The notes under the pieces are model-generated. The model worked only from the letters and a program-made list of their open reading frames with translations, ran no database searches and had not been told where the DNA came from. Made by a program: the position numbers and the translations under genes. Of a DNA stretch of 14,943 bases, positions 1-5,919 are shown one piece after another. The DNA is from Candidatus Sumerlaeota bacterium (GTDB lineage Bacteria > Sumerlaeota > Sumerlaeia > JAFGJS01). The DNA is taken from positions 1-14,943 of the forward strand of contig JAFGJS010000098.1 in assembly GCA_016928995.1 (NCBI GenBank). The letters are read 5' to 3'. Positions within the stretch are counted from its first letter, which is position 1; each line of letters begins with the position of its first letter.

Positions 1-244
1 GATTTTTTCCTTGAGGAGAGTGCCTTGGTTGGTCAACGAATGCCAGGCGAGGCACTGATGAGCGAGTTGAAGAAGGGCGGCTGAAACGGGTGCACTAGCG
101 TGAAAAAGAAGGGAAAAACGGCTTGACAAGTTGGATGTAAGCAAATATGGTTATTTCCATTAATATTTTGGGAATCGTTGGCTAGGGTTAGGAGTTGATG
201 GAGGGAAATCAGGCGATTTTTTCTGATTCGTTGCATCGAATTCC
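1..244. other. Intergenic stretch with no supported gene
   Basis: I see no credible gene here. The longest open frame (minus strand, 33-236) lacks a Shine-Dalgarno site and resembles no family I know. The stretch runs directly into the 21-bp repeat array. Because the window begins inside this spacer, a gene ending upstream cannot be excluded. Confidence 0.5.
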
Positions 245-580
245 GGAAAACTGAGCACGCTTTTTAGAACTCAGGATGGTTTTCTCCCGATTCTGGCGGA
301 ATTCCCCAGAACTCTGGAAACACTATTTCAAGCTCTGGCGGCGCACGTCAGAACTCGAAAGAGTATTTCCCAGAATTCTGGCGGCTGCTCCCAGTGCGCT
401 GAGAACATTTCCCAGACTCTGGCGGTGGTTCCTAGAACTTTGACGGCGCCTGCCAGAACTCTGGAAGCACTTGTTTGAACTCTGGCGGCGCCTAATCGAA
501 CTTGAAGAACATCCCCCAGAACTCTGAGAAAGCTCCCCAGAATTCTGGCGACGGTTCCCAGAATGCTATCAACAGCGTTT
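245..580. repeat. Degenerate 21-bp tandem repeat array, about 16 units, partly dimeric (42 bp)
   Basis: Units begin at about 245, 266, 287, 308, 329, 350, 372, 393, 414, 434, 455, 476, 497, 518, 539 and 560. Spacing is 21 bp throughout except one +1 and one -1 step. The shared core is close to AGAACTCTGG. Two tail types mostly alternate: GC-rich (GGCGGCGCC-like; 287, 329, 372, 414, 434, 476, 539) and A-rich (GGAAACATTTCCC-like; 245, 308, 350, 393, 455, 497, 518). This suggests a 42-bp higher-order unit. Units are heavily diverged, so the array is old or under weak constraint. On the minus strand it reads as an irregular heptapeptide pattern (xRVLGxx) from 588 down to 328, without a ribosome binding site. 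I treat it as a noncoding minisatellite-like array. Confidence 0.85.
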
Positions 581-691
581 CGAAGCATGAGTCAACAGTA
601 TTTTGATCATGATTCGTTTGATTATGTCATTTATTTACAGTCACATACAATACAAATAGTGATAATGAAGCAAGATTAATTCATTCAATCT

Positions 692-698
692 AAGGAGG
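692..698 (+). promoter_or_regulatory. Shine-Dalgarno site for the 705 gene
   Basis: AAGGAGG lies six bases before the ATG at 705 and fixes that start. The 110 bases upstream (581-691) are strikingly AT-rich compared with the gene and probably hold its promoter. I could not assign a convincing -35/-10 pair there. Confidence 0.75.
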
Positions 699-704
699 CG
701 CAGG

Positions 705-1373
705 ATGGCTGGAAATTACATCCCGCAAAACGATGCGGATTTTCATCAATGGCAGACGATCTTTGTCGCTTACGTGCTGGACAATACCGAGGCGCTGAAA
801 CTGACCGAGGAGCAAATCGGCCGGCTTGAGTCGCTTTCACTGGAATGGAACGCCGCTTATCCCGAGGCCGCGTCGCTGAAGGACGCCTGGCAGGCCGGAG
901 TGAAACGCAAAAATGACGCACAGGATGAGCTTGAGGGCTTGATCCGCGCGTTGGTGCGCCAGTTCCAGGCCGATCCGGACATGACCGACGAGCGGCGGAC
1001 GGCGATGAACATCCCGGTGCGCGACGACGTGCACACGCCGTCCGGCGACGTGACCACGCGCCCGATCCTCCACGTGGACGGCAATCAGCGCTTGCAAAGC
1101 CTGATTCGCGTCTTCGACGAAAGCACGCCCAACAGCCGCAAGCGTCCGGACAACGCCTCCGGTTTTGAGTTGCGCGCCAAGGTCGGCGGCGAGGCGCCTG
1201 CCGGACCTGATGACTTCAACCTCCCCCTGGGCTACGAGCCGCGCTCGCCGCATCTGGAGGAATGGGACGATGATCAAGGCGGGCAAAAAGCCTGGATCAT
1301 CGGCCGCTGGATCGCCAAAAACGGCAACCCAGGACCGTGGTCGGAGACCGTGATGACGACGATTGCGGCGTAG
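705..1373 (+). CDS. Hypothetical protein: N-terminal helical domain plus C-terminal FN3-like beta domain
   Basis: This 222-residue protein has no signal peptide or membrane segment and is probably cytoplasmic. Residues 1-100 are predicted mainly helical and acidic, with aromatic positions (DFHQWQTIF near 12-20) and an LEGLIRALVRQFQADP segment near 76-91. The rest has beta character: VRDDVHTP, then a PILHVDG strand, a KVGGEAP turn, and a C-terminal GRWIAKNGNPGPWSETV stretch that resembles the last strands of a fibronectin type III-like fold. I recognise the layout as a family of unknown function seen in planctomycetes, verrucomicrobia and relatives, from memory rather than a search. A strong Shine-Dalgarno site sets the start. 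Base composition matches the GC-rich genes further downstream, not the AT-rich pair that follows. The upstream neighbour is the 21-bp repeat array. No function can be assigned. Confidence 0.85.
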   Translation: MAGNYIPQNDADFHQWQTIFVAYVLDNTEALKLTEEQIGRLESLSLEWNAAYPEAASLKDAWQAGVKRKNDAQDELEGLIRALVRQFQADPDMTDERRTAMNIPVRDDVHTPSGDVTTRPILHVDGNQRLQSLIRVFDESTPNSRKRPDNASGFELRAKVGGEAPAGPDDFNLPLGYEPRSPHLEEWDDDQGGQKAWIIGRWIAKNGNPGPWSETVMTTIAA

Positions 1374-1491
1374 AAATTTAGGAAAGAAATAATAAAAAAG
1401 AGACGAATTCATGAGCCATTAATTGGCTATATTCGGTTAAGTTGTGGCGTTATACATTGCAAAATATTGGGTGAAACCCTAAAAATAAAAA

Positions 1492-1497
1492 AAGGAG
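1492..1497 (+). promoter_or_regulatory. Shine-Dalgarno site deciding the 1506 start
   Basis: AAGGAG lies eight bases before the ATG at 1506. The open frame extends upstream to a TTG at 1467, but that codon has no ribosome binding site and would bury the signal peptide. The start at 1506 puts a clean signal peptide at the N terminus. The leader 1374-1505 is AT-rich and carries small inverted repeats (AGCCA/TGGCT near 1416-1430; GGGT/ACCC near 1469-1479). Confidence 0.8.
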
Positions 1498-1505
1498 CTA
1501 TCCTA

Positions 1506-2399
1506 ATGAAATCCTTAACAGTAGCAGCATCGATTTTGTTGTTGTGTTTTTTTAATCAAGGTATTTTTGCCGTTGATCATACCTGCGGCGAAAACGGCTA
1601 TACCTGCGTCAAAATGATAACCCTCAACGCCGATGTGCCTGCGAATTGCGATTGTTGCCCTTATAACAATGGTCCTGATTATGTAAGCTGGAATGATGGA
1701 TCGGCGCATATGTCCGGCGATGATGCTTATTATGAATCAAATCATTGTGGCGGGAAACAGTATTCCTTCGGCGCTCCAGTCTCGCAAGGAAGCTTGGAGC
1801 CAAATAAACAACGGACTGGCGTAATGTGGATGGAAGCCACTGGCTGTAAATGCGAAGAAACTGGCTGTAATTGCGTGGGCACAGACTCGTTGACAAAGAA
1901 TTTTATTATTCATCGTCAATGGGAAAGCGAGCTAATTAGCACAACCACGCCAGATATTCTAATATTAAAGACTTCAGCCGCCGATATTCAACAGAATCAA
2001 AATTTCAGTTTTAGCGTTTCCGGTGAAGTCACTATATCTGTGGCGGGTAGTTTTACAGGCGGCATTAAGGGGGAAGCTATAAGCGGCGCGCTTGGCGTCA
2101 CAGTCACAGGCTCTAAAAGCTGGACATGGGAAAACGGCACAAGTTATTCATATAGCCCTGATGATCTTGGCAAATATATAGCCGGATATGGTCAAGCCCA
2201 ATTCTTTCGATACAATCTCAAGTGTCAAAAGTTTGGTTGTGACGGATTGGATGGCGCGCCGGAAAGCGTGATTGTTGAATCGGTGATGGCCGACCTTGTT
2301 CCGGTCGCGACTTTTCGCATACGTTATGATTTCCAAGGGCTGCTTGGCGAGCAAGAAAATCAAGACAAATGGAGCGGCGGGCTTATGAATCTAATATGA
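1506..2399 (+). CDS. Secreted cysteine-rich protein with Ser/Thr/Gly-rich beta domain, function unknown
   Basis: The product is 297 residues. Residues 1-22 form a Sec signal peptide (MKS, then a hydrophobic core, then FNQGIFA), with likely cleavage before VDHTC. The mature protein has twelve cysteines: ten in residues 27-123, including the CDCC cluster at 48-51 and paired motifs CKC and CNC at 114-123, and two at 240 and 245. An even count in a secreted protein suggests disulfides or metal binding. Residues 165-235 alternate Ser/Thr/Gly with hydrophobic residues (NFSFSVSGEVTISVAGSFTG) and continue into TVTGSKSWTWENG. This resembles the amphipathic strands of aerolysin/ETX-MTX2-type pore-forming proteins. 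That is an inference from pattern only. The gene is AT-richer than the flanking genes. It is followed after 16 bases by the 2416 gene, so the two are probably cotranscribed. I do not recognise the family. Confidence 0.8.
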   Translation: MKSLTVAASILLLCFFNQGIFAVDHTCGENGYTCVKMITLNADVPANCDCCPYNNGPDYVSWNDGSAHMSGDDAYYESNHCGGKQYSFGAPVSQGSLEPNKQRTGVMWMEATGCKCEETGCNCVGTDSLTKNFIIHRQWESELISTTTPDILILKTSAADIQQNQNFSFSVSGEVTISVAGSFTGGIKGEAISGALGVTVTGSKSWTWENGTSYSYSPDDLGKYIAGYGQAQFFRYNLKCQKFGCDGLDGAPESVIVESVMADLVPVATFRIRYDFQGLLGEQENQDKWSGGLMNLI

Positions 2400-2401
2400 A
2401 A

Positions 2402-2408
2402 AAGGAGG
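2402..2408 (+). promoter_or_regulatory. Shine-Dalgarno site choosing between two adjacent ATGs
   Basis: AAGGAGG is followed by ATG codons at 2413 and 2416. Spacing is four bases to the first and seven to the second, so the second is the better start. The difference is one methionine. Confidence 0.7.
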
Positions 2409-2415
2409 CAATATG

Positions 2416-3660
2416 ATGCATAGAATTCCTTTTGTTTTATTTGTTATCATCTTGACGCAAAACAGCTTTGCTTTTGACGCCTTCATGTTCACCTATCCTG
2501 ATACTCAAATATACGGGATCGATAAAATCGATCCCGTATCTCCCCTTGAAAAAATACATGGCGCCGTAACAAAAACAACGACTGCGATCAATCGCCATAT
2601 TGACGGATCCGATCCAATCACCCATGAAAAATATTTGGAACTTAGTGAAAGATTAAACTCAGCGAAGACATCCGGCTCTCTGGAAAAATATAATGTTTAT
2701 ATTTTGCGTCGTCTGATTTTGCTTGATCTTTGCACGCAAAAAATTTCGACCCAAAAAGCTGTCGATCAATTAATGGAGTTAGCGAACAATTTTAGCGATG
2801 CTCACGAAGTCAATTTAACTAGAGCCTTCGCAATGAATATCGCCGCACGTGGATATATGATGGATCAAGCGGAAGATCTTTTTAATGAGATTGATCCCCT
2901 ACAGACGCCTTATTGGGGTTTGTTTTGTTCGCAATTTATCGATGGGTACGAAAATTATCTAAATGGATTAGACGGCACGGAAATATCCGAAGAGATTGAA
3001 AGGGAACGCACAGAAAGATTTTATCGTTTTGTTAAAGAGGAATACGCCGCCGCCGCCGCGAAATATTCCGCATGTTTGGCAGAGCATGCAAACGATTTAA
3101 GGCCCGTGGAAAAAGGTAATTTTGTCAATCAATATTCTGTCACGGCCAAGCGCGTTTACCTATACGCTGCCTCATCAAACTATCCGGCAATTGCCAAGGA
3201 TGCGCGGGAAAAGTTCTTGCCCGTCTGGATTGATCGCTGGAAAAAAGATATGGAGTTTTTGCCGCCGAATGGAGCGGGCGGTTTTTCGAATGAAGTATTA
3301 TTGGATCGAATTAACTGGCTTGAGGCAGAGGCTCTTCCTCAATTGGATGCGTTACACCGCCAGCTGGCAGAGATGAAAAAAAACCGCACAATTACACAAG
3401 AGAAAGATATTATTGAGGGTGAAATTCAAGCGGAGATGCAATTAATAGAAATAAAGCCCTCCGCAAGACCCTACGAAGTTGAAATTGCAGAAAGGCCAGC
3501 AGTACGGACGCCAAAGCCCACGGAGCCGCCTAGAGAAAAAATAGGGCAAAGCAAGAAGGAAAAGAACATAGGAATCACCGCGACGATTTTACTTGGTCTT
3601 ATAATGGTCATCTTAAGCATTTTTCTCTTGACTATCAGGCGCGTTCAATCTGGCAAATGA
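2416..3660 (+). CDS. Exported helical protein with C-terminal membrane anchor, function unknown
   Basis: The product is 414 residues. Residues 1-19 are a signal peptide (hydrophobic FVLFVIIL, then NSFA), with likely cleavage before FDAF. The body (about 50-355) is rich in charged helices, possibly repeat-like or TPR-like in places, with a charged helical stretch around 315-350. A proline-rich linker follows (near 357-375, with RTPKPTEPP). Then comes a lysine-rich segment, one transmembrane helix (about 384-407) and a short basic tail (IRRVQSGK). The expected topology is a periplasmic body anchored at its C terminus with the tail in the cytoplasm. It lies 16 bases behind the cysteine-rich protein gene and shares its AT-rich composition, so the two may work together. 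A perfect hairpin-forming palindrome lies inside the coding sequence (2511-2539), and five alanine codons in a row fall at 3046-3060. I do not recognise the family. Confidence 0.8.
   Translation: MHRIPFVLFVIILTQNSFAFDAFMFTYPDTQIYGIDKIDPVSPLEKIHGAVTKTTTAINRHIDGSDPITHEKYLELSERLNSAKTSGSLEKYNVYILRRLILLDLCTQKISTQKAVDQLMELANNFSDAHEVNLTRAFAMNIAARGYMMDQAEDLFNEIDPLQTPYWGLFCSQFIDGYENYLNGLDGTEISEEIERERTERFYRFVKEEYAAAAAKYSACLAEHANDLRPVEKGNFVNQYSVTAKRVYLYAASSNYPAIAKDAREKFLPVWIDRWKKDMEFLPPNGAGGFSNEVLLDRINWLEAEALPQLDALHRQLAEMKKNRTITQEKDIIEGEIQAEMQLIEIKPSARPYEVEIAERPAVRTPKPTEPPREKIGQSKKEKNIGITATILLGLIMVILSIFLLTIRRVQSGK
2511..2539. repeat. Perfect 13-bp inverted repeat with 3-base loop inside the 2416 gene
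   Basis: The arm ATACGGGATCGAT (2511-2523) is separated by AAA from its exact reverse complement, ATCGATCCCGTAT (2527-2539). It lies about 95 bases into the coding sequence and encodes part of IYGIDKIDPV. No T-run follows, so it is not a standard terminator. It could be an mRNA hairpin, a protein-binding site or an insertion footprint. Confidence 0.9.
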
Positions 3661-3701
3661 TCCTTTTTTTATGAGAGAACTTTCCCTGAAATGACAACGG
3701 C

Positions 3702-3739
3702 ACTCAATTCCCCGATACCCCACGGATTGAGTTTTTTTT
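3702..3739 (+). terminator. Intrinsic terminator after the secreted two-gene unit
   Basis: ACTCAAT (3702-3708) pairs with ATTGAGT (3726-3732). Two further C-G pairs are possible past a bulge. A run of eight T follows (3732-3739). It begins 42 bases after the stop of the 2416 gene and closes that unit. Confidence 0.8.
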
Positions 3740-3786
3740 GTGGCTAAGCCTCAAGCATTTCCACCTGGGGGATTTTTCTGACGGGA

Positions 3787-3820
3787 TGGATCTGGCAGAA
3801 GGAATCGAACCTTCGTAAGC
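3787..3820 (-). pseudogene. 3' remnant of a tRNA gene (T-arm, acceptor strand, CCA)
   Basis: Read on the minus strand: T-stem GAAGG (3814-3810), loop TTCGATT (3809-3803), T-stem CCTTC (3802-3798), seven-base acceptor strand TGCCAGA (3797-3791), discriminator T (3790), then CCA (3789-3787). Every element of a tRNA 3' end is in register. The matching 5' acceptor strand TCTGGCA is absent from the roughly 100 bases where it should lie, and no D-arm or anticodon arm can be folded there. It is therefore a fragment rather than a working tRNA. Amino-acid identity cannot be told without the anticodon. Such fragments are typical attachment-site scars of tRNA-targeting integrases, but no integrase or second copy is present in this window. 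Confidence 0.6.
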
Positions 3821-3907
3821 ATTTAGCCAAGTGTCGTGTGGCTTTATATGGAATTAAAGGGACGCTCAACTTAATTGCCCTTGTCTAATGAATACAATCA
3901 AAACAAT

Positions 3908-3975
3908 TCCTCTTGGTCAAGAGGATCATCTTACGTATGGATGGGTTAGGGGCCAGGTTCAAATTTTTTCTGAAC
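3908..3975. repeat. Two short inverted repeats in the spacer 3821-4093
   Basis: TCCTCTTG and CAAGAGGA (3908-3915 and 3918-3925) are perfect 8-bp arms around GT. GTTCA and TGAAC (3957-3961 and 3971-3975) flank a T-rich loop. The second follows GGGGCCAGG, which faintly recalls REP-like extragenic elements. The spacer 3821-4093 holds no gene I can support. The first hairpin could also end minus-strand transcription from the RNase H gene, but it lies about 170 bases past that gene's stop and has only a short T-rich stretch. Confidence 0.4.
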
Positions 3976-4093
3976 GCTGATTGGCTCGTTCCGGCCGATT
4001 TAGATAATCTTCGCCGCCCAACAGATAGCAGGTGATGGTCGTTGGCGGAAGAGGCGATTCGAAGATCGGTGATGCGGGAAATTCTCGAGCTGA

Positions 4094-4570
4094 CTAGTTG
4101 CGCCGGTCGATTTTGCGACGGGCCTGGACGGCGAGTTGGTCGCAGCGCTCGTTGTATTCGTGACCGGCATGGCCCATCACCCATTCCCAGCGGATCGTGT
4201 GGAGCGCGTCGAGTTTGAGCAGCTCGCGCCAGAGATCCTCGTTCGCCACGGGCTTCTTCGCCGCCGTGCGCCAGCCGTTGCGCTGCCAGTTTTCCAGCCA
4301 GCCCTGCGTGAAGGCGTTGCGCAGGTATTGCGAATCGGTGTAGAGCGTCACCTTCGATGGCTGCTTCAACGTCTGCAGCGCGCGGATCGCGGCCATCAGT
4401 TCCATGCGGTTGTTCGTGGAATCCCGCTCGCCGCCGCTGAGTTCCTTGGTCTGGCGTCCGTGATCGAGGGCGACCAAGATTGCGCCCCATCCGCCGGTTC
4501 CCGGATTCGGCGAACACGCGCCGTCGGTGTAAATTTCCACGTTGGGCTTTTTCATTGGGGTATCATTCAT
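4094..4570 (-). CDS. rnhA: Ribonuclease HI
   Basis: This enzyme cleaves the RNA strand of RNA-DNA hybrids, removing R-loops and primers in the cytoplasm. The 158-residue length is usual for bacterial type 1 RNase H. The catalytic residues are all visible: Asp16 in IYTDGAC, Glu57 in NNRMEL, Asp79 in YTDSQY, His134 in [13 protein letters not shown] and Asp144 in the same motif. The handle region with [20 protein letters not shown] (91-110) matches the basic protrusion of the Escherichia coli enzyme. The ATG at 4570 is the longest plausible start. An internal ATG five codons on is an alternative, and neither has a strong ribosome binding site. The gene diverges from the dihydrouridine synthase gene across a 227-bp spacer (4571-4797) that should contain both promoters. 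No metabolic link with its neighbours is evident. Confidence 0.97.
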   Translation of the reverse strand: MNDTPMKKPNVEIYTDGACSPNPGTGGWGAILVALDHGRQTKELSGGERDSTNNRMELMAAIRALQTLKQPSKVTLYTDSQYLRNAFTQGWLENWQRNGWRTAAKKPVANEDLWRELLKLDALHTIRWEWVMGHAGHEYNERCDQLAVQARRKIDRRN

Positions 4571-4797
4571 CCTGTTCTGCGCTAGATCAACGAAGAGTCG
4601 GTTTTTTTCATCGCGTGAGCAAGCAAATTATGCCCCTGACGCGGCATCGAATTCAAGCGAATGCGTCAATGCCGCCGATGATGCGATAAAAACTGTGATC
4701 CGTGTTTGCATTTTCCTTTTTCCAGCGGCAAAATATTCGGATGCATGCGGTCAAGAATTCATCATTGCAATGTTTTTTGCCGAAGGAATGATTATTG

Positions 4798-5793
4798 ATG
4801 TTTCGCCTTGGCACTATCGAACTGGAGCGCCCGATTGCGCTGGCGCCGATGGATGACGTGACGGATTTGGCGTACCGCCGGCTGTGCAAGCGATTCGGCG
4901 CGGACCTGGTCTATACGGAGTTCACCAACGTCGAGGGGATCGTGCGCCGCGTGCCGCGGTCGATGCAAAAACTGGAAATGACGGACGATGAGCGGCCCGT
5001 AGCGATCCAGCTTTACGGCAGCAACGGGGAGTCGCTGGCCGAGGCGACGAAAATCGTCGAGGAGTTGGGGCCGGATTTCATCGACATCAACTGCGGTTGC
5101 TGGGTCAAGAAAGTGGCGAATCGCGGCGATGGCGCGGGACTGCTAAAGGACTTAAAACGTTTCGAACAAGTGACGCGCTCAGTAGTGGAAAACACGACGT
5201 TGCCCGTGACGGTGAAAACGCGGCTGGGCTGGGACGACAAGAGCATCGTGGTCGAGGATGTGGCGCGCATGCTGGCAGCGAACGGCGTGCAGGCGCTGAC
5301 CGTGCATGCGCGGACGCGCTGCCAGGGCTACACGGGCCGGGCAGATTGGTCCTGGTTCGAACGGATCAAAACGGCGGCGCCGGATTTGCCGCTGCTGGGC
5401 AACGGCGACGTGGAGACGCCAGAGGACGTTAAGCGGATATTCGAGGCCGGCGTGGACGGCGTGATGATCGGACGCGGCGCGATCGCCAATCCCTGGCTCT
5501 TTCGCCGGTCCAAGGCCTATCTAGCGACGGGAGCACTGCCGCCGGAGCCGGAGCTGCGGGAACGCGTCGAGGTCTGCCTGGAACATTTAAGGGCGCAGGT
5601 GGAATTGCGCGGCGAGCGCCGGGGTGTGCCTTCGTTTCGCAAACTTTACGGCAATTACCTCAAGTACGCGCGCAACATTGCGCATCTGCGGCGGATATTG
5701 ATGACGCTGGTCGAGGTGGAGCCGATCGAGGCGCTGTTGCGGCAATTTCTCGAAAAACACGAGAACGACGACCTCTCGGCGGGAGCGGCATAG
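4798..5793 (+). CDS. dus: tRNA-dihydrouridine synthase, DusB-like
   Basis: This FMN-dependent enzyme reduces uridine to dihydrouridine in tRNA D-loops. The product is 331 residues, normal for the family. Visible landmarks are the N-terminal LAPMDDVTDLAYRRLC strand and loop (FMN site, 15-30), YTEFTN (39-44), VAIQLYGSN (68-76), the active-site motif INCGCWVKKV with catalytic Cys101 (97-106), VTVKTRLGWDD, the LTVHARTRCQGYTGRADW motif, LLGNGDV (FMN phosphate region) and VDGVMIGRGAIANPWLF. The C-terminal helical tRNA-binding domain follows. Tryptophan follows the catalytic cysteine where most family members have proline. I recall this variant from other phyla, so it need not mean loss of function. 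The ATG at 4798 is preferred over a TTG one codon earlier, and GAAGGA about ten bases upstream may be the ribosome binding site. Confidence 0.95.
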   Translation: MFRLGTIELERPIALAPMDDVTDLAYRRLCKRFGADLVYTEFTNVEGIVRRVPRSMQKLEMTDDERPVAIQLYGSNGESLAEATKIVEELGPDFIDINCGCWVKKVANRGDGAGLLKDLKRFEQVTRSVVENTTLPVTVKTRLGWDDKSIVVEDVARMLAANGVQALTVHARTRCQGYTGRADWSWFERIKTAAPDLPLLGNGDVETPEDVKRIFEAGVDGVMIGRGAIANPWLFRRSKAYLATGALPPEPELRERVEVCLEHLRAQVELRGERRGVPSFRKLYGNYLKYARNIAHLRRILMTLVEVEPIEALLRQFLEKHENDDLSAGAA

Positions 5794-5802
5794 CGCCATT
5801 TG

Positions 5803-5824
5803 CGCATCTGGCGCGATGCGTTTT
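5803..5824 (+). terminator. Candidate intrinsic terminator after dus
   Basis: CGCATC (5803-5808) pairs with GATGCG (5815-5820) around a six-base loop, followed directly by TTTT. It starts nine bases after the dus stop. A competing stem, GCGCCA (5793-5798) with TGGCGC (5809-5814), overlaps it, so the two folds exclude each other. The T-run is short, so strength is uncertain. Confidence 0.5.
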
Positions 5825-5919
5825 ATGATTGCGTTCAACACAAAATTGCCACAATACTATTGATGCATCACGAGGCGCATGGCTGTGCGCACAAAAAGAC
5901 CGGAAAGGTATCAAGCGTC

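Noticed and set aside
33-236. Minus-strand 67-codon open frame as a gene
   Set aside because: No ribosome binding site, no recognisable family, and an odd composition in a gene-free spacer.
245-580. CRISPR array
   Set aside because: The 21-bp units adjoin directly with no unique spacers, and there are no cas genes.
3787-3880. Complete tRNA or tmRNA gene on the minus strand
   Set aside because: The T-arm and acceptor 3' end are perfect, but no 5' acceptor partner TCTGGCA, D-arm or anticodon arm is present, and a tmRNA-type 5' end is not visible.
3885-4517. Minus-strand 210-codon open frame over rnhA
   Set aside because: It is a frame shadow of RNase HI, whose catalytic residues are all intact in the chosen frame.
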